64,000 bases of DNA from positions 248,001 to 312,000 of the forward strand of contig JADJMV010000004.1 of assembly GCA_016709445.1 (NCBI GenBank). The letters are read 5' to 3'. The stretch comes from Phycisphaerales bacterium (GTDB taxonomy: Bacteria; Planctomycetota; Phycisphaerae; Phycisphaerales; UBA1924). Positions 49,474 to 58,262 of this stretch are shown here, in pieces (within the stretch, counting starts at the first letter, position 1; each line of letters begins with the position of its first letter). The notes under the pieces were generated by a model, which was given only the letters and a program-made list of their open reading frames with translations, was not told the DNA's origin and did no database searches. The position numbers were made by a program, and so were the translations under genes.

Positions 49474-50290
49474 TCAAGCCCGGACTTCTTGATCCGGGCT
49501 TTCTTCGCGGTCGCCTTGGCGCAGCACTGCCGTCCGCCTCGCCTGGAACAACCGGCCGAGCCACCCGGGCCGGGAATTCTGAATGTCGACTGCCACTCGC
49601 TGTGTTGATCGTTTCAACTCCCGTGCATCGTAGCGCACCGAATGAGCACGGGCCGAATAAGCAGCTGGAACCTTTGAACTTTGATTCAGCCAGATCAATC
49701 TTGCTTGGCTCGGCGTGTTCTCGCCCGCCTCGGACGCCGGCGGCGCGGGCTCGGCGCCACCCGCGGGGAATCCGGGTGTCGGCTCCCCCTGCCCCAGGCT
49801 CAGGCTCCGCTTCAGGTTGCACTCGGTCAGCATCATCGCGAAGTCGAACTCGTTGCGTTGTCGCCCCCGATACCGCACCCGCCGGTGTCCGAACTGCTGC
49901 TTGAGCATCCCCAGCGGGTTCTCCACCCGAGCGCGCAGGCGCGAGACCGTCGTGTTCCAACGCTCCTGCCAGCCATAGAACTCCTCCTGCCCCCGGTTGC
50001 GCTTGGAGCAGATGGCATCGATCACCCCGCGGCGACGTAGCTCCTCACGCCGACGCCGGTCGCTGTAGACGATCACCGCCTTGTCCTCGTTCACCGGCAG
50101 GTCGTCGATGTGCCGCGAGTCGTGCTCCTTCGCCGGCGTGAAGCGGTAGTCGGTGAAGATCTTCGAGAGGTCCACGGCCACGTGACCCTTGTAGCGTGGT
50201 GGGTCTGGCCGTGCTTCTTGGTGAAGGAGGCGTCGGGGTCGCGGGTGCTCGTGCCATCCTCGCGCGTGCGGCGGGTGGCACCGACGCCGT
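49474..50290 (-). pseudogene. IS5-family transposase remnant
   Basis: Only the C-terminal half is present. After a frame change near 50200 (ASFTKKHGQTHH in one frame, YKGHVAVDLSKIFTDYRFT in the next) it reads TPAKEHDSRHIDDLPVNEDK, RRREELRRRGVIDAI, NRGQEEFYGWQERWNTTVSR, RARVENPLGMLKQQFGHRRV (the DDE glutamate region) and NEFDFAMMLTECNLKRSLSL, then about 70 residues of non-homologous sequence to 49474. The N-terminal half and both terminal repeats are missing. It ends right beside the left hairpin of the RAYT element. Confidence 0.75.
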
Positions 50291-50292
50291 GC

Positions 50293-50320
50293 CACCGACC
50301 TCTGCTCTGAGAGGTCGGTG
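50293..50320. repeat. REP-type hairpin, left copy
   Basis: CACCGACCTCT pairs with AGAGGTCGGTG around GCTCTG, an 11-base-pair stem. The same stem, with another loop, lies at 50976-51003 beyond the RAYT gene. Confidence 0.75.
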
Positions 50321-50352
50321 CATCCGCCGGCCGCGAGCGGTAAACTGCCCGC

Positions 50353-50950
50353 GTGGCCCCCCAGCCGCCCCACCGCAAGCGCATGCAACGCCGCGAGATC
50401 CCCGGCGGCGTTCGCTTCATCACCTGCTCCTGCCAGCGGCGTCTGCCCCTGCTCCGCAACCCCGCGATATGCCTGATCTTCCTGGAGGCGATGGCCCGGG
50501 CCCGGGCCAAGTACTCGCTCGAGATCTTCGCGTGGGTGCTGATGCCCGAACACACCCACCTGCTCCTCCGCCCGCCCGAGCACGCCGACCTCGCCCCGGC
50601 GCTCAAGTCGCTCAAGCTGTCGGTCTCGATGCGCGTCTTCCCCCGCTGGCGAGAGATCGACGCCCCGCTCCTGGCCCGGATCACAGGCGAGCACGGGCGG
50701 CCGCGGTACTGGCAGAAGGGCGGCGGGTTCGATCGGAATGTGCGCGACACGCACGAGTTTCGGCACCCCAAAGACAAACAGGGCGCGGTATATTCACAGG
50801 AACCCCGTGGAGCGGGGCCCGGTCGAGCGGCCGCAGGATTGGGAGTGGTCGAGCGTGCGGTGGTGGATGGGGAGCAGAGACGGGGAGTTCCCGTGCGACC
50901 CGCCCCCGGGAGACCCCGCCATGTGGGCGGCATGGGAGGGGTTCAAGTGA
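50353..50950 (+). CDS. REP-associated tyrosine transposase (RAYT, frameshifted)
   Basis: About 199 residues; start GTG 50353. A Y1/HUH nuclease: RMQRREIPGGVRFITCSCQR, VLMPEHTHLLLRP (the H-x-H metal site) and RYWQKGGGFDRNVRD. After a one-base shift near 50760 it continues as RYIHRNPVERGPVERPQDWE, which carries the catalytic Tyr, then WSSVRWWMGSRDGEFPCDPP and WAAWEGFK. Domesticated IS200-like enzymes of this type maintain REP hairpins. Identical hairpins lie on both sides, which fits exactly. If the shift is real the enzyme is dead; a sequencing error is more likely. Confidence 0.85.
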
Positions 50951-50975
50951 GAGTCCGACGGATCAGGCACAGAAG

Positions 50976-51003
50976 CACCGACCTCTCGAAGCAGAGGTCG
51001 GTG
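50976..51003. repeat. REP-type hairpin, right copy
   Basis: CACCGACCTCT and AGAGGTCGGTG around CGAAGC, the same stem in the same orientation as the left copy. Tandem half-sites follow directly. Confidence 0.75.
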
Positions 51004-51004
51004 G

Positions 51005-51046
51005 CACGAGGTCGGTGATACGAGGTCGGTGACACGAGGTCGGCGA
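51005..51046. repeat. Three tandem 14-base repeats next to the REP hairpin
   Basis: CACGAGGTCGGTGA, TACGAGGTCGGTGA and CACGAGGTCGGCGA stand head to tail. Each holds the GAGGTCGG half of the REP hairpin, so they are probably partial REP copies. Confidence 0.7.
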
Positions 51047-51126
51047 CACTCCGCCGGGTCGTAAACAATATGTGCAATAGCAGATCGACGCATACGCACA
51101 GCGATGTAATGAATAAGTTAATATAT

Positions 51127-51835
51127 ATGGGAGCGATCCGCACTCGATGGGTTGCTCTTGCACTGAAAGATGTCAGATGCGCGATAGTAACAACTGTGCT
51201 GCTGTTGCTAGTAGCGGCACTATATTTTGGCCTTTCAGTGCAAGCCGTGCGAGCAAACCCTGTGTTGTGGGGAACGCAACGAATCTACTACGATGCCGAT
51301 CGTAATATGGCGTGGACAAGTGCGAGCCGATTGGGTTGGCGATTTGTGGCTGGTGCACCGGCGGCATCGCCGCTCGTCTTGGTGTCGCGGCTTCAAAGCC
51401 ATCCGCTGGTGGGCCAATACTCCGATTCTCTCCCCCAGCAAGGCGTTCCAAGCCGATATGGTTGGGTCGACGCGGAGTTGAAAAGCAACGAGTGCCAGGA
51501 AGTATGGACGTTTGGAATCGTGCGGCCGTGGTTTCGGTGGGAGCAGATCGTTAGGCATGGCAATCGTCGGAGGAACGCTGCCAGTGGCAATGCCGCAGTC
51601 GCAATGCCTACGGGTTGGCCGGAGGTGCATACCCGCGTGATCGCAATTGAGTTCCTTGTCGCGGTGGGCGCGTCCGCCTTTGTCTTGAGGTCACGGCGAT
51701 TGATCTTGGCAAGAGTACGTCGTCGACAGGGGACGATGTGTCGCATGTGGATACGACATGCTCGGTACGCCTGGAACAGCATGTCCGGAGTGCGGATCGT
51801 GCGATCGAAGTGCGGGACACATTGCACAGCACTGA
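51127..51835 (+). CDS. Membrane protein with C-terminal zinc ribbon (frameshifted, lower GC)
   Basis: About 236 residues; ATG 51070, 51109 or 51127 could be the start. One membrane segment near the N-terminus (AIVTTVLLLLVAALYFGLS) and another near 200 (IEFLVAVGASAFVLRSRRLI). In the frame that is open at the end, a shift near 51745 hides a clear motif: in the neighbouring frame the sequence reads CGYDMLGTPGTACPECG and stops at 51835. With the preceding Cys-Arg this is the planctomycete ribbon CRxCGYDL...CPECG. GC content is below the surroundings, which suggests acquisition. Function unknown. Confidence 0.5.
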
Positions 51836-52034
51836 AATGGTCAACGTGAGCGGTGCACGAACCGCATCCATCACTCCCGAAGTGTTCCATCCTTCGGCCG
51901 AGGGTTGTTTCGTGGATGCTACGATGCCCACAGGACCTCGAGCGGCGAGCGCCAAGCCGACCGTGGGCCGAGATCGCGCAGCGGCGGCACAAGAGCGAGG
52001 TCGAAGGGATCGGATGTTGAATGAGGTCATCCGC

Positions 52035-52358
52035 TCACGCGGCGCGGTGGTACGAGCGGAGCAGCCCGCCCAGCCGCTCGCGGCACTCGACTCGATCAAC
52101 GGGCTTCGACTCAGCCTCACCATCGATGAGCCGGTTGGCGAGGCCTTGATGATTTCGATCCAGGTGGTAGTGCGCCGTGAACTGATCGACGGCGTGCCGC
52201 AGGTGGCGATCCCCGATGGGGACGATCCTGGACACGCACTCCTCCTTGATCGACCTGACGAACCGCTCGGCGTAGGCATTGAGGTTGGGGCTGTGGGGCG
52301 GGAGCATGACCGGCCCGACGCCGGCAAATCGCCGCAGCGCCGAATAGACGCCCCGCAC
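52035..52358 (-). pseudogene. Integrase-core (DDE) transposase fragment
   Basis: 107 residues, only the C-terminal third of an rve-type integrase-core transposase: MLPPHSPNLNAYAERFVRSI (with the catalytic Glu of the DDE triad), KEECVSRIVPIGDRHLRHAV, HYHLDRNHQGLANRLIDGE and RLGGLLRSYHRAA. The two catalytic Asp residues and the N-terminal part are absent upstream, and no terminal repeats can be seen. A decayed insertion sequence. Confidence 0.75.
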
Positions 52359-52496
52359 CGGCGGTGGCCGATCATTGGGTCAGGCGCCCGTGCCCGAGCA
52401 GGAGCCCGGCCACGCCATCGACAAGGCGGGCCGGCACGGCACGGCATCACCCTCTCAGCCGGGCGCGCCGGCCGACCGACCCGCTAAACTCCCCCC

Positions 52497-53735
52497 ATGC
52501 CCATCGACTTCCGCGAACACACGCTGTCCAATGGCCTGACCATCATCGCCGAGATCGATCCCGACGCCCACTCCGCGGCCGCGGGCTTCTTCGTCCGGAC
52601 CGGGGCCCGCGACGAGGCGCCACCCCTCATGGGTGTGAGCCATTTCCTTGAGCACATGATGTTCAAGGGCACCACCGACCTCTCCGCCGAGGCGATCAAC
52701 CAGGCGTTCGACGACCTGGGGGCGAGCAACAACGCCTTCACCTCCAACGAGATCACCTGCTTCTACGCCCACGTGCTGCCCGAGGCGCTCTCGCCCGCGA
52801 CCGACCTGCTGGGCCGGATGATGCGCCCCGCACTCCGCGGCGAGGACTTCGACACCGAGAAGGGCGTGATCCTCGAAGAGATCGCCATGTACAAGGACAA
52901 CCCCTTCTGGGTGCTCTACGAGGAGTGCGTCGACCGCTACTACGCCCCCCACCCGCTGCGGCACCGCGTGCTGGGCACGAACGAAACGATCGCCGCGCTG
53001 CAGCGGGACCAGATGATGGAGTATTTCTCCCGCCGCTATTCCGCCGACAACACCACCGTCGCCCTCGCGGGGAAGCTCGATTTCGAGGCGTGTATCGCGC
53101 AGGTCGAGGCGCTCTGCGGCCCCTGGAGCCGCACCGGCGCCACGCGGGACGCCCACCGGCCGCCGACCAACGCCGAGACCTTCGTGCTGCGCGACGAGCG
53201 CGTCACCCGTGCGTACATGCTCGGCCTGACCGATGCCCCGGAAGCCAGCGACCTCCGCCGCTACGCCGCGACGCTCGCCTCGCAGGTTCTCGGCGGGACA
53301 GACAACTCCCGCCTGCACTGGGCGCTCATCGAGACCGGCCTGGCCGACGAGGCCCAGTCGGCCTACGACGGGCACGAGGGTGTCGGCGAGTTCTTCGTCT
53401 ACGCCTCGTGCGACCCGGCCAAGGCCGACGAAGTCTGGGAGGTCGTGCTCCGAGAGTGCCGGGGCCTCGCCGATTCGCTCGAGGAGGACGACCTGGCGAA
53501 GCTCCGGGCCAAGCTGGTCACGGCCGTGACCATCCGCAGCGAGCGCCCGATGGACCGCATGATGCGCCTCGGGCGCCAGTGGACCCTCCTGCACGAATAC
53601 CTGCCGCTCGAGACCGAGCTGGACCGCATCGGCGCCGTGACGCTCCGCGACGTGCGCGACGCCATCGCCCTGTTCCCGCTCACTCCAAAGATCGAAGGCC
53701 GACTGCTCCCCGCCGAGGCCGAAGCGACCGCCTAG
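52497..53735 (+). CDS. M16-family zinc metallopeptidase
   Basis: 412 residues. The inverted zinc motif is in GVSHFLEHMMFKGT (HxxEH), and the distal Glu is in VILEEIAMYKDNPF. The first half is the catalytic M16 domain (SNGLTIIAEIDPDAHSAAAG, FFVRTGARDEAPPLMG). The second half is the inactive M16C-like domain (TFVLRDERVTRAYMLGLTDA, LGGTDNSRLHWALIETGLAD). This is the single-chain type related to processing peptidases and YmxG, not pitrilysin. It overlaps the 3' end of the convergent HDOD gene by four bases. Substrate unknown; no signal peptide. Confidence 0.92.
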   Translation: MPIDFREHTLSNGLTIIAEIDPDAHSAAAGFFVRTGARDEAPPLMGVSHFLEHMMFKGTTDLSAEAINQAFDDLGASNNAFTSNEITCFYAHVLPEALSPATDLLGRMMRPALRGEDFDTEKGVILEEIAMYKDNPFWVLYEECVDRYYAPHPLRHRVLGTNETIAALQRDQMMEYFSRRYSADNTTVALAGKLDFEACIAQVEALCGPWSRTGATRDAHRPPTNAETFVLRDERVTRAYMLGLTDAPEASDLRRYAATLASQVLGGTDNSRLHWALIETGLADEAQSAYDGHEGVGEFFVYASCDPAKADEVWEVVLRECRGLADSLEEDDLAKLRAKLVTAVTIRSERPMDRMMRLGRQWTLLHEYLPLETELDRIGAVTLRDVRDAIALFPLTPKIEGRLLPAEAEATA

Positions 53736-55241
53736 GCCGCCGCAGCCCGGGGCTGGAACACGCGGCGCGTATTGCCGCCCGCCGCCCTCCCCGCCTGCAG
53801 CGCCCTGGCGCAGGCGAGGACGAGCTTGCCCGGCTCGGTGAAGACGCCCGCGGTGTCCTCCTCGCGGGCCGCGATCCCGATGCTGGTCGTGACCCTCAGG
53901 GTCTTCCCGCTCGCGGGCACCGTCCACGTCTGGCTCGTGCGGGCGAGGTCATCCTGGAAGGCGTCTGCGAGCCCGGTCGCGGTGAGGCGGCCCATGCTCG
54001 GCAGCACCACCGCGAACGTCGTCTCGGCCACCCGGCAGACCACCCCCCCGTGCCCCTCGAACGTGCGCTTGAGCAGCGCGGTCACGCCCATCACCGCCTC
54101 GAGATCGGCCCCGTCGCCGAGGCTCTCGGTCATCCCCGCGAGATCGTCGATAACCACGTCCACCAGCCACCGGCTCGTTGCTCTCCAGCGCGAAGCGGAA
54201 GCCCTCCCGGATGGCCGACTCGAAGCCCCGAGGACCCATGACACCGGTCAGCGGGTCGAAGTCGGTCGCCGCGAACACGGATCCCTCCGGCGCATGCGAC
54301 GAAACGCTCGATTCCCCCGGGGCCTCGCGGGCCAGCGCGACCACACGGTTGCTAGCGGCCGTGAGCACCGACGAGGCGTCCGTGTACGGCCCGACATCCA
54401 GCCGGAACAGCCCCGCCATCTCACGCGAGGCCTCCGCCGACGCCGAGACGATCTCTTCAACCACGTCGGACTCGAGCCGGTACCAGCCCTTGCCCCGCTC
54501 GTAGAGCGAACGCAGCGCCGGCCCGGCATCGCGGACCGTGAGCACGTCGTGCACCAGGTTGCCGAGCCCCACGCACCGGACATGGTCGGCGCACGAACCC
54601 GGCGAGGCCGAGGGTCGCTCGTGGTACTTGACGGGCATCACCAGCTCGGCCGGGAGCTTCCAACGCTGCACGAGCATCGCGCCCACATCCGGGTGCTGCA
54701 GATCGAGCTGCTGCAGCTCCTGCCGGACAAGCTCGCGGTGGTTCCCGCGAGTCGCCTCGAGCACCGCGCTGTACCGTTCACCGAGGGCACGGTGCATCGC
54801 GACCATGCCGACGTCCTGGAGCAGGCCGCCGAGGAAGACCTCGTCGCCGATATCCACGCCGGCGCGGTTCGCGATGAGCCTCGCGGCGACAGCCGTGTAG
54901 AGCCCCCGCCGCCAGTAGCCGACGTAGTCGAACGCGCCCTTGTCGGACGGATCGTCGATGGAGGCAACCAGCGAGAAGCCCAGCGCCAGGCTCTTGACCG
55001 GCGAGAGCCCCAGCATCACCAACGCCTTGTCGATCGTGCTGCAGCCCTGACGCAAGCCGTAAAAGCTGGAGTTCACCGTCTTGAGGATCTTGGCGGCCAA
55101 CCCCTGATCGTTCTGGATGGTCTGCGACAGATCCTTAAGCGAGACGTTCACGTCCGCCGTGAGGTCGATGACCCGCAACGCCACCGCCGGGAGCGAGGGC
55201 AGGTTGGGGCATGCCAGGATGCTTTCCAGGATCGGGTTCAT
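53732..55241 (-). CDS. HDOD domain protein with degenerate GGDEF-like domain (one frameshift)
   Basis: About 502 residues after removing one extra base near 54170. The HDOD domain covers about 1-200 (NLPSLPAVALRVIDLTADVN, KILKTVNSSFYGLRQG, ALVMLGLSPVKSLALGFSLV, GGLLQDVGMVAMHRAL). HDOD lacks the metal-binding HD residues and acts in signalling. A linker leads to a GGDEF-type fold (DFDPLTGVMGPRGFE). In the second frame comes WLVDVVIDDLAGMTESLGDG, and the place of the GGDEF motif reads CRVAETTFAVVLPSM, so diguanylate cyclase activity should be absent. It ends opposite the M16 gene. Likely a signalling scaffold. Confidence 0.8.
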
Positions 55242-55403
55242 CGCGCCGGGGGGGGTTGGACCACTGCGGGGCAGATCGGGGTGCTCACCCCCACTATCGG
55301 CCGGGGGGAATCACCCCTTCGCGCCCGCACCCGAAATGCCTCCCGGGAGTCGGGCTGCGCGAGGAATGGGCTCGCTCCATGCGTAGTTTGCCCTACACCT
55401 ATC

Positions 55404-56144
55404 TCAGTTTGAGAGCCGCCCTTCGCCAAACACGGCCGCCGCGCTCGGCACTTCATGTCCGAGAACGAACCGCAGGTAGGAGCCCAGCAGTCTCCCGACA
55501 CGCTCGGTGGCCTCCGCGGACGCGGCCAATTCTCCAGAGGAATCCATGGTCCTCATCGCGAGAACCGTCTCCCACCGAACCTGCCAACCCTGGGCATCGC
55601 CGGCCGCCGATCCGGCCGCCAGCCCCCCGAGTCGGGGGAGAAAGACCGCGGGACGGCCTTCGGGCAGAGGCTCGCCGGTCCGGACGTCGCGCTCGAGCAC
55701 GGGGCGGTACCCGGTCTCAACGAGCATGGCCCACTGGCCCACCCCGAGGGCACGCTCGGAATCGGTGGCGAGGATGGCCAGCGCCCGGAGCAGGTCGTCG
55801 TACAGCCCCGGATGGGGGTCTTCGTCGGTCACGCCGTGATGGAGCAGGTCGAGGAGGTAGAGGCCCACATGGAAAGCCCGGAGCGAACGTCGGGCGACGG
55901 GGTAGGCGTCAATCAGGTCCCATGCGGTGAGCGTCGCCAGCGCGCCTGAGGCGCGGGTGATGGCGACGACCTCGCCGCGGGTCAGGACCTCGATCCCACC
56001 GGAGAACGGTGCCTTCTCCCGCTTGGAGCCCTTGGCCAGGCCGCGGACGAGGCCGTGCTCACGGGTGAAGAGCGACACCGTCTGGCTGGTCTCGGACCAG
56101 TCCCAGTGCCGGATGCAGAGAGCCTCGTCGTGGATCGTGGCCAC
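55404..56144 (-). CDS. recO: DNA repair protein RecO
   Basis: 246 residues. RecO loads RecA at gaps with RecF/RecR. N-terminal OB fold (HDEALCIRHWDWSETSQTVS, LFTREHGLVRGLAKGSKREK). The C-terminal helical part includes LLDLLHHGVTDEDPHPGLYD. The zinc-finger cysteines found in many RecO proteins are missing. The last 30 residues, VGRLLGSYLRFVLGHEVPSA, match the family's end. It is divergent from the FabZ-ACP-FabZ cluster. Confidence 0.88.
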   Translation of the reverse strand: MATIHDEALCIRHWDWSETSQTVSLFTREHGLVRGLAKGSKREKAPFSGGIEVLTRGEVVAITRASGALATLTAWDLIDAYPVARRSLRAFHVGLYLLDLLHHGVTDEDPHPGLYDDLLRALAILATDSERALGVGQWAMLVETGYRPVLERDVRTGEPLPEGRPAVFLPRLGGLAAGSAAGDAQGWQVRWETVLAMRTMDSSGELAASAEATERVGRLLGSYLRFVLGHEVPSAAAVFGEGRLSN

Positions 56145-56220
56145 CTGCAGAGCCTAGCCGCGGGGTGGCGTCGGGTGCGGCCCCCGGGCGGTCGCGCGTC
56201 GGGGCCCCTATCGTCAGCCC

Positions 56221-56622
56221 ATGCATTTCGACCTCGTGGACCGCGTGATCGAGGCCTCGCCCGAGCGAGCTTCGACACTCAAGCAGGTATCGCTGGCGGA
56301 GGAGTATCTGCAGGACCACTTCCCGACATTCCCGGTGCTTCCCGGGGTGATGATGCTGGAGGCCATGGTCCAAGCCGGGCGGGTGGTGGCGCGCGAGCGG
56401 GGTGTGGGCGAGCACTTGGTCCTCGGCGAGGTCCGGGCGCTCAAGTACAACCGGTTCGTCACCCCGGGCAGCGCGATCCGATCGGAAGTGACACTGGACA
56501 AGGGCGGGGAGACGCTGGAGTTTCGCGGGCGGGTGCTCCTGCTCGACCCGGGCGCGGCGGTGGGTGCTGAAGCGCCGGTCGCCGCGTCGGGGCGCTTCAC
56601 GCTCCGCCCGATCCGCGCCTAA
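56221..56622 (+). CDS. FabZ-like hotdog dehydratase, first copy
   Basis: 133 residues, a single hotdog fold of the 3-hydroxyacyl-ACP dehydratase family: MHFDLVDRVIEASPERASTL, DHFPTFPVLPGVMMLEAMVQ (the His and Glu of the active-site region) and LVLGEVRALKYNRFVTPGS. It would act in fatty-acid or lipid-A-type chain building. An acyl carrier protein and a second FabZ-like gene follow within 600 bases in the same direction, so the three form a small cluster. Activity on a dedicated ACP is likely. Confidence 0.85.
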   Translation: MHFDLVDRVIEASPERASTLKQVSLAEEYLQDHFPTFPVLPGVMMLEAMVQAGRVVARERGVGEHLVLGEVRALKYNRFVTPGSAIRSEVTLDKGGETLEFRGRVLLLDPGAAVGAEAPVAASGRFTLRPIRA

Positions 56623-56723
56623 GGGCCCCTGCGAGGACCCCCGGGGTGGGCGTGGGCACCGCACCAGAGTACGATGGCGGCCCCGGGCGGCCGGCTTGCA
56701 CTGGAATGAAGGAAGTCGATCAC

Positions 56724-57107
56724 ATGACCAGAGATGAGATATTCGAGAAGGTGCGTGGGGTGTTGGTCGAGGCGCTGGGGGTGGACGACGACGAGGTCGC
56801 CCCGGACGCCTCGCTGACGGCCGACCTCGGCGCCGAGTCCATCGACTTCCTCGACATCGTCTTCCAGCTCGAGCAGGCGTTCGGGTTCAAGATCCAGCAG
56901 GGAGAGCTGTTCCCCGAGAACGTCACGCAGGACCCCACGTTTGTGAAGGACGGCAAGGTGACCGCCCAGGGGCTGGCGACGCTGAAGGAGCGCCTCCCTC
57001 ATATCGACTTCGCCAAGCTCGAGGCCGACCCGCGGATCACCAAGGTGGCCGAGGTGTTCACGGTCGATGCGCTGGTGAACTTCTGCCAGCGCAAGCTCGC
57101 GGCCTGA
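56724..57107 (+). CDS. Acyl carrier protein (long form)
   Basis: 127 residues from ATG 56724, with GAAGGAAG upstream (an ATG at 56706 is possible). Typical ACP helix pattern: DEIFEKVRGVLVEALGVDDD, then LTADLGAESIDFLDIVFQLE with the phosphopantetheine Ser in ESID in place of the usual DSLD. It is longer than standard ACP (about 78) by a C-terminal 45-residue extension (PHIDFAKLEADPRITKVAEV). Such long ACPs are found in planctomycete and other lipid clusters with FabZ-like partners. Confidence 0.88.
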   Translation: MTRDEIFEKVRGVLVEALGVDDDEVAPDASLTADLGAESIDFLDIVFQLEQAFGFKIQQGELFPENVTQDPTFVKDGKVTAQGLATLKERLPHIDFAKLEADPRITKVAEVFTVDALVNFCQRKLAA

Positions 57108-57127
57108 CCGCCGACGGGGGCGACGCC

Positions 57128-57664
57128 ATGCGTTGGATGTGGATCGACCGGGTGCTGGAATTGGCGCCCCGCGAGCGTCTGGTCGCGGTCAAGAACGTCT
57201 CGCTGGCCGAGGACCACCTGCACGACCACTTCGGGGCGCAGACGGACGCGGCGGGTCGGGTGGTGCGCGCGGCCCAGCCGGTGATGCCGGGGTCGCTGAT
57301 CCTGGAGGGCATGGCCCAGACGGCGGGGATCCTCGTGGGCCACGCGGAGGGATTCCGCGAGAAGGTGATATTGGCCAAGGTGACCCGCGCGACGCTGGAG
57401 CGCGACGCGTTCCCGGGCATGACGCTGCGATACACGGCGCGGCTCGTGCAGCAGAGCCCGCAGGGGGCGTCGACGCAGGGCGTGGTCGAGCTGTTCGATC
57501 ACGCCAAACCGGGCGAGGGCTATGTCGAGATCGGGCGGATCGACATGATGTTCAGCCACCTCGATCAGAACATGGCCGGGGCCGAATTCCCCGAGCACAA
57601 CTTCGTCTTCAGCGAGTCGTTCCGAACCCTGCTGCGTTCGAGCGGGATCGCGTGCGATTTCTGA
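57128..57664 (+). CDS. FabZ-like hotdog dehydratase, second copy
   Basis: 178 residues from ATG 57128. Hotdog fold with DHLHDHFGAQTDAAGRVVRA, then QPVMPGSLILEGMAQTAGIL (active-site Glu region), KVILAKVTRATLERDAFPGM, and an extra C-terminal segment of about 30 residues (HLDQNMAGAEFPEHNFVFSE). The insert between DHF and VMPG is longer than in standard FabZ. It probably works with the adjacent ACP and first FabZ-like protein on a special acyl chain. Confidence 0.82.
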   Translation: MRWMWIDRVLELAPRERLVAVKNVSLAEDHLHDHFGAQTDAAGRVVRAAQPVMPGSLILEGMAQTAGILVGHAEGFREKVILAKVTRATLERDAFPGMTLRYTARLVQQSPQGASTQGVVELFDHAKPGEGYVEIGRIDMMFSHLDQNMAGAEFPEHNFVFSESFRTLLRSSGIACDF

Positions 57665-57833
57665 TCGCTCGGAACGAGGAGCGCGGTGGGCGCGAGGCGC
57701 ATGCGGTGGGCGCAGGACGTCCATGCGTCGCTGCATTGGTTGGACCTGCCCCTACCCCTGCCCCTACCCCTGCGCCCAAGCGCGATCGATTCCGCGTCCT
57801 CTGCGCATGACTCTGCGCGCTCTGCGTTCGGGC

Positions 57834-58238
57834 TCAGCCGCGGAGGAAGGTCTCGACCCAGTCGTCGAAGAAGAGGGCGAGCTGCGCGATCGAGAGGACG
57901 ACGGGGAGGAAGTTGAGGAAGACGCCGGCGCTGACGAGCTGGCGTGCGGTGGAGAGGCGTCGGCGGCCGACAAACTCGCAGATGCCGAGGACGCCCGCGA
58001 GGACGCCGAACTTGAGCGCGATGAGTCCCCAGAGGCCGCCGGCGCGGATCGCGTGGTCGGCGACGACGTTGACCTCGATCGCGCCGATGCTGAGCATGAG
58101 GTAGGTCATGATGACGTCGAGGGCGCCGGCGAGCACGAGCCAGGTGTAGGCGACGGGGAAGAGGACGCTCTGGGCGCCAGGCCCGATCGCGACCGCGACC
58201 GACGCGGGGCCCGAGTTGCATTCGTTGATGGCGTTCAC
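57834..58238 (-). CDS. Membrane protein (DUF5658-like)
   Basis: 134 residues with about four membrane helices: SVLFPVAYTWLVLAGALDVIM, YLMLSIGAIEVNVVADHAIR (the acidic-Asn pattern of DUF5658), GLWGLIALKFGVLAGVLGIC and AGVFLNFLPVVLSIAQLALFF. Members of the DUF5658 family have an unknown role. It begins just 25 bases from the 3' end of aroDE and is probably cotranscribed with it. Confidence 0.65.
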   Translation of the reverse strand: MNAINECNSGPASVAVAIGPGAQSVLFPVAYTWLVLAGALDVIMTYLMLSIGAIEVNVVADHAIRAGGLWGLIALKFGVLAGVLGICEFVGRRRLSTARQLVSAGVFLNFLPVVLSIAQLALFFDDWVETFLRG

Positions 58239-58262
58239 TCTGCACCTCCTCGTCCGACACGC

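Noticed and set aside
50196..51032. 278-codon plus-strand frame across the REP-RAYT region
   Set aside because: Wrong frame for the RAYT motifs and mostly Arg/Pro-rich; it is a shadow.
51005..51046. Short tandem repeats as a CRISPR array
   Set aside because: Unit is only 14 bases with no spacers and no cas genes; better explained as partial REP copies.
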